A program made the translations under genes and the position numbers. From Stieleria maiorica (GTDB taxonomy: Bacteria > Planctomycetota > Planctomycetia > Pirellulales > Pirellulaceae): a stretch of DNA of 64,000 nt. The first letter of the stretch is position 1. Every line of letters starts with the position of its first letter. Positions 43,142 to 51,238 of this stretch are shown in pieces. The stretch lies in NCBI RefSeq assembly GCF_008035925.1, contig NZ_CP036264.1, forward strand, positions 3,904,402-3,968,401, read 5' to 3'. The notes beneath the pieces were generated by a model. It was not told the DNA's origin. It saw only the letters and a list, made by a program, of their open reading frames with translations, and ran no database searches.

Positions 43142-43770
43142 CGTGTTGCTTCCATCAGTGCGTGTTCTTGATGACGCTCGTGGTCCGGCCCCTCGTCGGA
43201 TTCGACCATTCCATCGGATTGTTGCTGCTGCGACTCACGGTAGTGGCGAATCCGTTTGGCCATCGCATAGGACCAGGCACCTCCGATCAGCACGAACGGA
43301 AACAGATAGATCGCCAAATCCCAAGCACCGTAGCCCGGCGGAGTGGATTCCACCTTCACCATGATTTCTTCGGTTTCGCCACCCGTGCTGCTGACTCGGA
43401 TCCCGATATTCCAGAAATCGCGTTGATCAAAATACGGCTCGGCAAAGAATTGCATGCTGTGACGCAACGGTTGCTGTTCAGCTGCGTACGATGCTCGGTC
43501 CAGGCGTCCGCTGGTCGGTTCAGTCCACAACGAAACTTTGGGCGCCTCGGAGGGGCGATTGCCGTCGCGGGTTTCGACAACGATAAAGAACCGTGCCTCG
43601 CCGATATCGGGATCGGCCCAAACCGAGACCGTGTGATTTGCGACCGAATGGTCGATCAAGATCGGGAACGGCGGTCCTTCGTGTGCCCACGCCGAACCAA
43701 CCATGCAAGCAGAGGGCATGCTCCAGAGTATCGTGGCGAGTAGGGCGAATCGTAGGTTGTGGTTGATCAT
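43138..43770 (-). CDS. Exported membrane-anchored protein of the UnbU/UnbV operon
   Basis: 210 residues, no confident family. A signal peptide (FALLATILWSMPSACMVGSAWA) gives a mature start HEGPPFPILIDHSVANHTVSVWADPD. That beta-type start with two His resembles YtkA/FixH-like or copper-binding extracytoplasmic domains. A C-terminal helix (AWDLAIYLFPFVLIGGAWSYAM) anchors it, with a basic, Gln-rich cytoplasmic tail. ATG 43770 has GGAGG five bases upstream, which decides the start, and lies one base after the polyferredoxin gene. Its TGA overlaps the ATG of the 1223-residue protein. Likely an accessory on the outer face of the membrane module. Confidence 0.75.
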   Translation of the reverse strand: MINHNLRFALLATILWSMPSACMVGSAWAHEGPPFPILIDHSVANHTVSVWADPDIGEARFFIVVETRDGNRPSEAPKVSLWTEPTSGRLDRASYAAEQQPLRHSMQFFAEPYFDQRDFWNIGIRVSSTGGETEEIMVKVESTPPGYGAWDLAIYLFPFVLIGGAWSYAMAKRIRHYRESQQQQSDGMVESDEGPDHERHQEHALMEATR

Positions 43771-43771
43771 T

Positions 43772-45343
43772 TCAGCCTCCCAAAAAGGTGCCTCGCATGT
43801 CCATGGGTTGATTCATGATCCAGACCGCCGAAAAGAACAATGCAAGATGCAAGACACCCCACGGGGCCGTGACCCAACGCGATGACGGTTCAGCCGCATC
43901 GATCGGCGTGCGACGTCCGATCGCCGACGCCACGATCAACGACCCGAGCAAGCCCAACGAAAGGAATCCGATTTCGATCGCGTAGACGACCGATTCGGGA
44001 AGCCCACCGAGTTGCCATTGGGGCTGTCCCAGCCAATCGGCTCCCGTCGCTCGCCGCACTGCATTTTGTGTCACGGGGATCACTGTCAGTACGCCCGTCA
44101 GAAAATGAAATGCATAGTGCGCCAGCCATACGCCGAATCCGATCGGCAGCAACGAGGGTGCGTAACGTTTGACAATCGTCGGTAGCGATTCGACCGTGTT
44201 CGTGATTCGACGCGTGACCGCCGCCGCACCGAGCAGCAAGATTGCGGGCTCGATAATCAAAAACAACACAAAGATTGCCCCCAGAATCGGCCACTCCACC
44301 GTCAGGCCGGTTGCCTTTGCGATGGATGCTTCCAACGCATAAACCGGGCTGATCATCGCAAACGCATTCAGCAGGGCGCCAAAGGTGAACACGATCGCCA
44401 ACGCCGAAAAATCTCCGCGGCGCTCCAGGACTCCCAGCCCCGATCGAGGACCCGAGACGCACAACTCTTCACCAGGGATCCGGGCGAAAATGCCCACGTT
44501 GTCTTCCGGACAGGCGTAAACACAATCCAGGCAGAACGTACAGTCCAGGTTGCCAGTCTTTCGCGGCTGAAACAATGCCAATTCACAGCCGCGCTGAACG
44601 ACCGGCAGCGAGCGGGACAGCGTGTTCGGTTCAGCTGTCTTTGAATCGATGCTCGACGATGCGTCACCGCGCCGACCTCGGATGCAGTCCTTGGTTTCGC
44701 ATCGATCGCAAACGCTCCGATCGCGGACTGAAACTTCGAACGGCGAAAGCGTTGAACTCAGGAAATTAAATTGCCCGATGGGACAAACAAACTTGCAAAA
44801 CGACGCGCGTTGAAACAATGCATCGATGACGATCGCGCTGATCATGTACGACACGATCAAGACGCCGGTCCACCAGGGATTTGAAAACAGGTCGCACCAC
44901 TCGTATAAAAACAACACGAAAACGAACAGCGCGATCGCCGGCCACTTGTTGCTCAATGCTTTCGGCCAGCGGAAACGCGGGGTTTGAAGTTTGCGGGCTA
45001 ATTCGCGAGGCAACATAAAGGGACAGGCGAGGCAAAAGAAATTGCCGGCGAACAGAATCACCAAGACCACAAGTCCACGAAAGTGCACCCACGTCAGCAA
45101 GGCGGCGAGGTTTTTGGGGGCCAATTGCGGTCCCCAAAACGCGTGGGCAATCATGAGCAAACTGATCAACAAGACGGGAATCTGCAGCACCAATCGCGCG
45201 CGATTCCAGCGCAGAAAACGGCCCAGCAACGGTAGCGAAAGCAGATCGAACGCCTGGTTGCGGCGACCCGAATCCACATTTGCCACCGGCAAGGCCGGAG
45301 CCGACGAGCTTGATGATCGAGGATCACTCATCCGTGCGTTCAC
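43772..45343 (-). CDS. Membrane polyferredoxin, NapH/CcoG(FixG)-like
   Basis: 523 residues. The N-terminal membrane part (LVLQIPVLLISLLMIAHAFWG, GLVVLVILFAGNFFCLACPF) has the Cx2CP motif and a second CKFVCPIGQFNFLSS; these are the NapH/CcoG-type membrane cysteines. A ferredoxin-like domain follows with CDRCETKDCIRG and the complete 4Fe-4S motif CTFCLDCVYACPEDNVGIF (Cx2Cx2Cx3CP). Five or more C-terminal helices extend it beyond NapH length (LPIGFGVWLAHYAFHFLTGV contains two His on one helix). It should pass electrons across or along the membrane. CcoG/FixG proteins reduce copper for oxidase assembly. The ATG overlaps the stop of the FixH/YtkA-like lipoprotein gene (ATGA). Confidence 0.88.
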   Translation of the reverse strand: MNARMSDPRSSSSSAPALPVANVDSGRRNQAFDLLSLPLLGRFLRWNRARLVLQIPVLLISLLMIAHAFWGPQLAPKNLAALLTWVHFRGLVVLVILFAGNFFCLACPFMLPRELARKLQTPRFRWPKALSNKWPAIALFVFVLFLYEWCDLFSNPWWTGVLIVSYMISAIVIDALFQRASFCKFVCPIGQFNFLSSTLSPFEVSVRDRSVCDRCETKDCIRGRRGDASSSIDSKTAEPNTLSRSLPVVQRGCELALFQPRKTGNLDCTFCLDCVYACPEDNVGIFARIPGEELCVSGPRSGLGVLERRGDFSALAIVFTFGALLNAFAMISPVYALEASIAKATGLTVEWPILGAIFVLFLIIEPAILLLGAAAVTRRITNTVESLPTIVKRYAPSLLPIGFGVWLAHYAFHFLTGVLTVIPVTQNAVRRATGADWLGQPQWQLGGLPESVVYAIEIGFLSLGLLGSLIVASAIGRRTPIDAAEPSSRWVTAPWGVLHLALFFSAVWIMNQPMDMRGTFLGG

Positions 45344-45795
45344 TCGACACTCACTCCTGGGACGTCAACGGTTTGCTCGACCAATGTTCCGTCGTCGCTC
45401 GTTGCGGTGAGAAGCAAGAACCAATCGCCGCCCATCGTGAAGTCGATCGTTCCCGCATACACTCCGGGTTGATCGGTTTCCTCGATCGTTGCGAAGGACG
45501 GTTTCATACCGGCATGGTTCATGTTCCCTTCGACCGTCAATTCCGCATTTTCGAGCGGGTTATCCTCCGCGTCGAACAGCTTGACCGTTAGGTTGCACTT
45601 TCCCATCGACGGCTGTTTTGGGTCCAGTTCGACGACGGCTCGACCCGGCGTCACAGCGGAATCCGTGCCCGCACCGTCGCATCCGACGATCCCGGCCCCC
45701 ACCGGCAAAAGCAAGACCGACAGCATCATCACCACCACGCCTGGGCGGCGGAGGAGACCAATGTTGCCTGGAATGCGATCGTAGTTCATCTGCAT
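45340..45795 (-). CDS. FixH/YtkA-like lipoprotein
   Basis: 151 residues from ATG 45795, chosen because AGGAA lies eight bases upstream; ATG 45789 is the alternative. VVVMMLSVLLLPVGAGIVGC is a lipoprotein signal with lipobox Cys. The mature part is one beta-sandwich domain: GKCNLTVKLFDAEDNPLENA, LTVEGNMNHAGMKPSFATIE and VYAGTIDFTMGGDWFLLLTA. This is the FixH/YtkA-type fold, where the NMNHAGMKPS His/Met cluster is a plausible copper site. A FixH-like protein next to a FixG/CcoG-like polyferredoxin recalls the fixGH pair of cbb3 oxidase biogenesis, although no oxidase gene is present here. Confidence 0.82.
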   Translation of the reverse strand: MQMNYDRIPGNIGLLRRPGVVVMMLSVLLLPVGAGIVGCDGAGTDSAVTPGRAVVELDPKQPSMGKCNLTVKLFDAEDNPLENAELTVEGNMNHAGMKPSFATIEETDQPGVYAGTIDFTMGGDWFLLLTATSDDGTLVEQTVDVPGVSVE

Positions 45796-45805
45796 CAAAT
45801 TGTTC

Positions 45806-46030
45806 CTAAACGTGTTGTGAGACATCATTGACCGTGTCGTCGCCGTGGATCGGTCTTGCACTCCATAGCAACGCAAAACAGCCCACGGAGATGAGCCCGC
45901 ATAGCGAGAGTACGACGCGCGATCCGATCGATTGAGCGGCGGGTTGTCCGCCTGCCCAAATCCAACCGGCGATCGAAACCCCGACCAGGGCAATGAGAAA
46001 AAATGAAATCACGGATCTGACAAGATTCAT
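45806..46030 (-). CDS. Small two-helix membrane protein of the UnbU/UnbV operon
   Basis: 74 residues from ATG 46030 (preceded by AGGGAA), not recognised. VISFFLIALVGVSIAGWIWAG and VVLSLCGLISVGCFALLWSA are two hydrophobic helices, followed by a short polar tail with His (DDTVNDVSQHV). It lies 10 bases before the FixH/YtkA-like gene and 38 bases after the His-rich membrane protein gene, so it belongs to the same transcript. Small subunits like this often stabilise redox membrane complexes; that role is only inferred. Confidence 0.7.
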   Translation of the reverse strand: MNLVRSVISFFLIALVGVSIAGWIWAGGQPAAQSIGSRVVLSLCGLISVGCFALLWSARPIHGDDTVNDVSQHV

Positions 46031-46068
46031 CGTTGGTTCCCTAAGTGAACGTGAAAGATGACGGAGGA

Positions 46069-46653
46069 TCAGGCCTTCGGTGCACGAGGTTGCCATGCAC
46101 ATGAACAGCCTTGATGGCCGGATTCACCCGGTAACGGAAACATGTGATAGAACATCGCGATCACCATCGGGACGAACACCACCGTGTTGTAAAACAGGTG
46201 CAGTTCCACCCGTGGGATCACCAGCTGCACGATGCTGACCGGAACCGGGGATCCGAACAGGTTGTGTTGGAAAATCGCCTGCCCTTGCAACAACGCATGC
46301 TCGATGTGGTGCCAAAATTGGATCCAGAACGCGATCATCCACCACGTGTACGATTGGCCGCCAAATCCTTTGCGGAGGATCCAGAAGGCGATCAGCATGA
46401 TCAGTGCATAGGCGTAATGCAGAAGCTCTGACTTGACCATCCACGGGTACCACAAGCCGAGAACGCCGCGTGATTCCGCGATCGGCCAATCGAGCACATA
46501 GATCTGAATGGCCTGTGCCAGATGTTCACACCAATGGGCAAGTACGATCGCCGTGTAAAGCCAGAGGGATTGTTTGTGATACGGCCCATTGATTTTGTCC
46601 ATCCAGCTCATCTGGCTGGTGGACGACGGCAGGGTGCAGGTTGAAGCAGACAT
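46069..46653 (-). CDS. His-rich integral membrane protein heading the UnbU/UnbV operon
   Basis: 194 residues, no named family recognised. About five helices carry regularly spaced His: LWLYTAIVLAHWCEHLAQAI (HWCEH), SELLHYAYALIMLIAFWIL, FWIQFWHHIEHALLQGQAIF (HHIEH), PRVELHLFYNTVVFVPMVIA and FYHMFPLPGE. Two repeated H-x-x-E-H motifs, each followed by an amide residue, suggest an intramembrane metal or haem site. The C-terminus ends in a small Cys/His patch (GHQGCSCAW). The ATG is preceded by AAAGGAGG at ideal spacing, making it the probable first gene of the operon. Confidence 0.75.
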   Translation of the reverse strand: MSASTCTLPSSTSQMSWMDKINGPYHKQSLWLYTAIVLAHWCEHLAQAIQIYVLDWPIAESRGVLGLWYPWMVKSELLHYAYALIMLIAFWILRKGFGGQSYTWWMIAFWIQFWHHIEHALLQGQAIFQHNLFGSPVPVSIVQLVIPRVELHLFYNTVVFVPMVIAMFYHMFPLPGESGHQGCSCAWQPRAPKA

Positions 46654-46659
46654 CGACGG

Positions 46660-46667
46660 CCTCCTTT
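46660..46667 (-). promoter_or_regulatory. Strong Shine-Dalgarno at head of the UnbU/UnbV operon
   Basis: AAAGGAGG on the minus strand ends six bases before ATG 46653. It is one of the few perfect sites in the window and suggests high translation of the His-rich membrane protein. Confidence 0.8.
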
Positions 46668-46673
46668 AATAAT

Positions 46674-47155
46674 CTCAATTCATTGACGGAGAGGGAACGG
46701 AAAACGGAACCAGGCGCGGAGACGCGGTGACGCCGTGCGCGCAGTGAACGACCCGATTGATCGCGCGAGGCAATTCAATCAAGGGGAATCAACGGTCGAC
46801 CGTCTGCTGCCCCCGACCGAACCTTCCGCCACAACGGCCGAGGGTACGACGGCATGCACAGCCCATGATGGCGAGATCGTTGGGCACGACGCGTTATGCG
46901 CGTCGACAAGATCTCCCGATCGTTTCAGGGTCGACTGGGATCGGCGTGGAAGACGCTGACACGTACTTCGCGCGGCTTGGACAGATGTCCCATGCAGCGC
47001 AAAACAACGGCCGGAGTTGCATCAAACGCAATGCAAGGAGACTGATGATCGGTCAGACGCTGCGACACCGCGCACGATACGACGTGTGTTGGTGTAAAGC
47101 GACGCGCAGCACGAGTGCCAACCGCTCAGCTCCTGCGATGGATTGATCCACGCAA
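46674..47155. other. About 480 bp without a supported gene
   Basis: This lies upstream of the UnbU/UnbV operon and should contain its promoter. Plus-strand frames (46735-46959, 46757-47146) are Arg/Thr-rich without protein character and were rejected. No dyad, terminator or promoter box was convincing by eye. Confidence 0.4.
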
Positions 47156-47590
47156 TCAGACGTTCTGGGGCGGTCGCTCGATGCGACCGGGATGGCCTGG
47201 ATGACCACCGGCGTCTTGATCGAAAGAGAAATCCGTTGCCTCGTCACGAATTAGAGATTCGTCAGACTGCTGGCGACACGCAGAAACCTTGAACGTTTCA
47301 TAGGAGGTCGTCGCAGCGGACGGGTGAGGCACCGACGGATTGGGAATGCTCCGGCAATTCGGGCCGTTGCAGGGCGTTGTCGGGACCGGTGACGGTGAGT
47401 CCACCTGGTTCGGCGGATCCATGTCGGACGAATGTTCCGTTCCGGACGGATGAGCCAGCCAGTCGCCGCAACTTCCGTAGGCGGTAGACCCCGTCCAGCT
47501 GAAGATGGCAAGAAACAACAACACAGCCGCCACAACGCAGCTGCGGTGGTCGCGAGATTGCCCCTGTCGTTGGCTGATGGACGGAATCAT
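47156..47590 (-). CDS. Small secreted Cys/Pro-rich protein, unknown function
   Basis: 144 residues. A signal peptide (SCVVAAVLLFLAIFSWTGST) gives a mature start near YGSCGDWLAHP. The mature part is Pro/Ser-rich with two more Cys (TPCNGPNCRSIPNPSVPHP), then a less ordered tail. The CGDWLAHP and PCNGPNCRS segments look like conserved motifs of a planctomycete secreted family that I have seen unannotated; this is memory, not a search. It is transcribed divergently from the small gene and the monooxygenase-type protein that follow. Confidence 0.6.
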   Translation of the reverse strand: MIPSISQRQGQSRDHRSCVVAAVLLFLAIFSWTGSTAYGSCGDWLAHPSGTEHSSDMDPPNQVDSPSPVPTTPCNGPNCRSIPNPSVPHPSAATTSYETFKVSACRQQSDESLIRDEATDFSFDQDAGGHPGHPGRIERPPQNV

Positions 47591-47621
47591 TGCGAAGTTA
47601 AGTTATGCGGGGGGGAAGGCC

Positions 47622-47891
47622 ATGTCAACAGAATTTGCAAAAGATGAAATAGTTTTGCCGTCGGACTGCTCCCGTTCATCCCCATGTGACTCAGTTCCTG
47701 AACTCGATGCCACCGCTTCGCCTGATGCCCTGACATCCGCTGACCGCTGCGGTCATGGCCAGGCGATAAAATCACCACACACCGATAAATCTCAGGCTCT
47801 CCGCAGCAAATTGAGGCAACTCATCAGCCGATCGCTCGACTCGTTGATTCAGGGGCCTACAGATGAGTTAGATGCGTGTTACGCATTCTGA
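47622..47891 (+). CDS. Possible small protein upstream of the copper monooxygenase gene
   Basis: 89 residues from ATG 47622, preceded by GGGGGGGAAGGCC, which can act as a Shine-Dalgarno. No signal peptide or membrane helix is seen. The middle holds several Cys (SDCSRSSPCDS, ADRCGHGQ) and the end is helical and charged (SQALRSKLRQLISRSLDSLI). It ends in frame just before the next gene's start at 47930. Not recognised, and it could be a chance frame; only the ribosome-binding site and position support it. Confidence 0.35.
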   Translation: MSTEFAKDEIVLPSDCSRSSPCDSVPELDATASPDALTSADRCGHGQAIKSPHTDKSQALRSKLRQLISRSLDSLIQGPTDELDACYAF

Positions 47892-47929
47892 TTCTCTCCA
47901 ACCGCCCATCCGCCATTGGAATCGACGCG

Positions 47930-49801
47930 ATGTTCCGCCGCGATCGCAACCGCACGTCTGTCCGGAGCGCCATCGGCGTGTTGGTCCTGGTTTGCTTGGG
48001 CAACAGTTTCGACTCCCGTGCCGCGGACCACCAAGTTCTCCCGGGCGCATTGGCCGATCGGATCGCTTCTGTCACGTCGGATCCCAGCGGCGCCCCGATC
48101 GTCGTCGTCTTTTATGCCCGCCCCAATTGTCGAATCTCTGCCCTGCAGACGCCCCGCGTAAAGCAATTGGCCCAACAGTGGCGAAGCCGCGGCGTCTCGG
48201 TCGTGGCCGTGATCCCTCCACGGCCGGACGGCAAAGCGGTCGAATCGTTCCGCGTTGGGCACGAATGGACGGACGCCATCGAACACGACGTCGAATTCCA
48301 GTTCGCCGAACGTTTTGATTGCCATGTTGTGCCCGAGGTGCTCGTTTTTGATCGTCAAGGTCGACTCAGGTACCGCGGGGCCGTCAACGATCGATACCAA
48401 TTGGGAGTCCAACAGCCTGAGGCGAAGCACCGCTACTTGGTCGATGCGGTCGAATCCCTGATCGAGGGGCAAACGATTGCGATTGAACAAACCGAACCCA
48501 TCGGTTGTCGCCTCCGACGTCCCCGCAGCGGCGAAGCGAATCGGTTGACCTACTTTCGTGATGTTGCACCCATCATTGGTCGGCACTGTCAATCGTGCCA
48601 TCAACCAGGGATGTCCGGTCCCTTCGCACTAACGAGCTACGAAGAAGTGGTCGATTGGTCCGAAATGATCTGCGAAGTCGTTGACCAGGGACTGATGCCG
48701 CCGTGGCACGCGAATCCGAAGTATGGAGATTTTTCAAATGCGAATGTGCTCTCCAGTCAACAAAAGAAGATACTGAAGGATTGGGTCGCGGGAGGCTGTG
48801 TCCGAGGAACGCAGGTCAGCCAATCGACGTCGCGACAGCCCCTTGTCCGAATGGAATCTGATCGATGGGAATCTGATCGATGGGAATCTGATCGATGGGA
48901 AATCGGCGAGCCCGATGCGGTGTTTACTTCCGCTGAGTTCGCCGTGCCCGCCGAAGGCATCGTCGAGTATCAGTACGAGGTCTTTGATCCTGGGTTTAAG
49001 GATGAGAAATGGATCGCCGCCGTCGAGATCAAAGCATCCAACCCGGCAGTGCTTCATCACGGCGCCGTCAACCTGGTTTCGCCATCGGGTAACAGCAGCA
49101 TTCGGTTATCGGGCCAGGCGGTCGGAACGCCGCCGAGTGTTTACCCGCTCGATACGGCCAAACGACTTCCTCCCGGATGGAAACTTGAGCTGATCCGCCA
49201 CTACCAGGCGATCGGATCCGAACAAACCGACCGCACCAGCATCGGGTTGAAATTCATCGATCGGAGGGACGTCAAGAAGGAAGTCGAAACGATCGCGATG
49301 CTCGATTTCACGTTGATGATTCCGGCCGGTGTGGAACAGCACCGCGTCGAGATGAGCACGAGGGTTCGTGAAGACCTGCTGTTGATCTCGATGTACCCGC
49401 ACATGCACTACCGCGGACGCGACTTTCGTTACGTCGCGACCTACCCCGATGGCAGGCAACAGATTTTGCTGGACGTGCCCCGCTGGGACTTCAATTGGCA
49501 GCACCGCTACCAACTCCGTGAACCGGTTCGGCTTCCCGCCGGTACAACGCTGACGGCAATCGCGCACTACGACAATTCGTCCAACAACCCCTTCAATCCC
49601 GATCCAAATGCGGATGTCTACTACGGTCCCGACTCCACGGACGAAATGTTCAACGCGTTTGCCGACATCGTGTCGGCCGATCAAGACATGACGTCCCTCA
49701 AGTCGCGATCATTAGCTTGGCTGGGAAACAATGGGGTGGTGATGGCGGCCTCGATCCTGGGCCTGCTTTCCTTCGCGTTCATCGGGCGGCGAATTGCCTA
49801 G
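47930..49801 (+). CDS. Redoxin + cytochrome-like + copper monooxygenase-type exported protein
   Basis: 623 residues from ATG 47930; the frame opens earlier, but this start puts SAIGVLVLVCLGNSFDSRA as a normal signal peptide. Residues ~40-180 are a thioredoxin/redoxin-like domain (PIVVVFYARPNCRISALQTP, VPEVLVFDRQGRLRYRGAVN) whose usual CxxC is reduced to one Cys. Residues ~205-300 hold a haem-type site (YFRDVAPIIGRHCQSCHQPG, MSGPFALTSYEEVVDWSEMI, MPPWHA). Residues ~320-590 resemble copper type II ascorbate-dependent monooxygenase domains, with LHHGAVNLV and LISMYPHMHYRGRDFRY as His clusters. A C-terminal helix (WLGNNGVVMAASILGLLSFA) anchors it. Three ESDRW repeats lie in the linker. It is close to the UnbU/UnbV operon, which also has copper-type domains. 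Confidence 0.85.
   Translation: MFRRDRNRTSVRSAIGVLVLVCLGNSFDSRAADHQVLPGALADRIASVTSDPSGAPIVVVFYARPNCRISALQTPRVKQLAQQWRSRGVSVVAVIPPRPDGKAVESFRVGHEWTDAIEHDVEFQFAERFDCHVVPEVLVFDRQGRLRYRGAVNDRYQLGVQQPEAKHRYLVDAVESLIEGQTIAIEQTEPIGCRLRRPRSGEANRLTYFRDVAPIIGRHCQSCHQPGMSGPFALTSYEEVVDWSEMICEVVDQGLMPPWHANPKYGDFSNANVLSSQQKKILKDWVAGGCVRGTQVSQSTSRQPLVRMESDRWESDRWESDRWEIGEPDAVFTSAEFAVPAEGIVEYQYEVFDPGFKDEKWIAAVEIKASNPAVLHHGAVNLVSPSGNSSIRLSGQAVGTPPSVYPLDTAKRLPPGWKLELIRHYQAIGSEQTDRTSIGLKFIDRRDVKKEVETIAMLDFTLMIPAGVEQHRVEMSTRVREDLLLISMYPHMHYRGRDFRYVATYPDGRQQILLDVPRWDFNWQHRYQLREPVRLPAGTTLTAIAHYDNSSNNPFNPDPNADVYYGPDSTDEMFNAFADIVSADQDMTSLKSRSLAWLGNNGVVMAASILGLLSFAFIGRRIA
48854..48898 (+). repeat. Three in-frame 15-bp repeats (ESDRW) in the monooxygenase-type gene
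   Basis: Three exact, consecutive copies of GAATCTGATCGATGG encode ESDRWESDRWESDRW in the linker between the cytochrome-like and monooxygenase-like parts. The repeat is a recent slippage product and could vary in number between strains. Confidence 0.95.
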
Positions 49802-49925
49802 CGGAACAGTCGCCGTCCTCTCCGAGGTCGGCGCGGGGCAAAGCTGCGCTTATTTGCGTGCCGAGTTCGGAGAACACGGCGACGAATCCATTCGGATCGC
49901 AGCGAAAGTCTCGTCGCCCCCTAAA

Positions 49926-51236
49926 TCAATCGGAACCGCTGCTCCACAATTGCACGATGTCTGCCGCCGTTTCGCTGTGGCGGAGCATCGACAGACGCCC
50001 CTGATCAAAACCAAGCACCGCTGGGATCGCTCGGTTGCAGTGACGCGACCACATGCTCAATGTGTACGCACCACAATCTCGGATCGCAATCCAATCATTT
50101 TCCTTCACGCTTGGAATCGAGATTTGATTGGCCACGATGTCGCCGGAGAAGCACAACGGGCCCGCGATCGTAACCGGTTCCTCGTGTCCGCTGGATGATC
50201 TCCCCTGCCGGTCAAACACAAAGAATTCATGTTTCCAATCTTCCCCGCGGTAGACGGGACGCAATAAGAAGTCCGCACCGAAGTGAATCACGGCCAGCTT
50301 GTGGGAATTCGGTAACTGGCGTACTGTTTCGACACGGCTGAACGCCAACCCGCAGTTCGCTTGAATCGAACGGCCGAATTCCGTCATCAACGTCGTGTCA
50401 CCCTGGAAAAGTCCCGGTGCCGACTGACGCAATTGATCGACATACTCTGCCGGAGTCGGCGGGTTGTCTCTGGCAAGATAGGCTGCCGGCAATCCACCGC
50501 CGATGTTGAAGATCGAAATCGGCCGGCCCACTTCTGATTCGATGTCACGCCGCAAACGATCCACCTTGGAAACCGCTTCGCACAGCAACGTGAGACCGCA
50601 ACCTTGCGATCCGACATGCGTGTGAATGCCAATCAGCCACGGGTGCGTCGCGTACGCCTGGATGATCTGATCCCGCTGCTCCGAAATGGACAGGCCAAAT
50701 TTGGATCCGACGCTGCCGACGCTGGTGTGTGCGATGCTGCCCGACCCGACCTCGGGATTGATTCTCAACCCGATCGCAGAATTCGAACCGGTCATTCGGA
50801 TCGCCTCGTCGACCCGAGACAATTCGATGAAATTGTCGACGTTGATGATCACGCCACATCGCAATCCACGTTCGATCTCCCGAACCGTTTTGGCGGGAGA
50901 ATCAAACACGATGCGATCGTGTGGACACCCGGCAGCGATCGCCAACTCGACTTCTTCGATGCTTGCCGCCTCAAGCCCAAAACCCTCGCCAACCGCAACC
51001 TTCAAGACTTCGACAAGCGGATTCGCCTTGATCGCCAGGGAGTGTCGGGTGCTGGGAGGAAACGCGTGTTTAAATTCGCCCAGACGTTGTTTCATCCGCT
51101 CCAGATCGTGGACCAGAAACGACGACGCATGGTCGGGCAACAGGTTGGATTCGAGCACCGTGCGGAGAATCCACTCGGCGCGGGCTTGATCGATTCTTTC
51201 TGAAACCGAATCGGCTGTGATTGCATCGAGCGACAT
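49926..51236 (-). CDS. PLP-dependent decarboxylase, fold type III (DAP/ornithine/arginine group)
   Basis: 436 residues. The alanine-racemase-like barrel has the PLP-Lys segment HSLAIKANPLVEVLKVAV, the family motifs IHTHVGSQGCGL and FNIGGGLPAAYL, and GRSIQANCGLAFSRVETVRQ. The C-terminal barrel has GPLCFSGDIVANQ, holding the Cys and Asp of the second active-site half, and RDCGAYTLSMW with the substrate-contacting Tyr. These features are shared by diaminopimelate, ornithine, lysine and carboxynorspermidine decarboxylases; the specificity helix does not let me choose. It is the last gene of a three-gene leftward operon (ATP-grasp, PLP fold-I, this gene), with two bases between it and the preceding gene. 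A biosynthetic rather than lysine-pathway role seems likely. Confidence 0.88.
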   Translation of the reverse strand: MSLDAITADSVSERIDQARAEWILRTVLESNLLPDHASSFLVHDLERMKQRLGEFKHAFPPSTRHSLAIKANPLVEVLKVAVGEGFGLEAASIEEVELAIAAGCPHDRIVFDSPAKTVREIERGLRCGVIINVDNFIELSRVDEAIRMTGSNSAIGLRINPEVGSGSIAHTSVGSVGSKFGLSISEQRDQIIQAYATHPWLIGIHTHVGSQGCGLTLLCEAVSKVDRLRRDIESEVGRPISIFNIGGGLPAAYLARDNPPTPAEYVDQLRQSAPGLFQGDTTLMTEFGRSIQANCGLAFSRVETVRQLPNSHKLAVIHFGADFLLRPVYRGEDWKHEFFVFDRQGRSSSGHEEPVTIAGPLCFSGDIVANQISIPSVKENDWIAIRDCGAYTLSMWSRHCNRAIPAVLGFDQGRLSMLRHSETAADIVQLWSSGSD

Positions 51237-51238
51237 CG

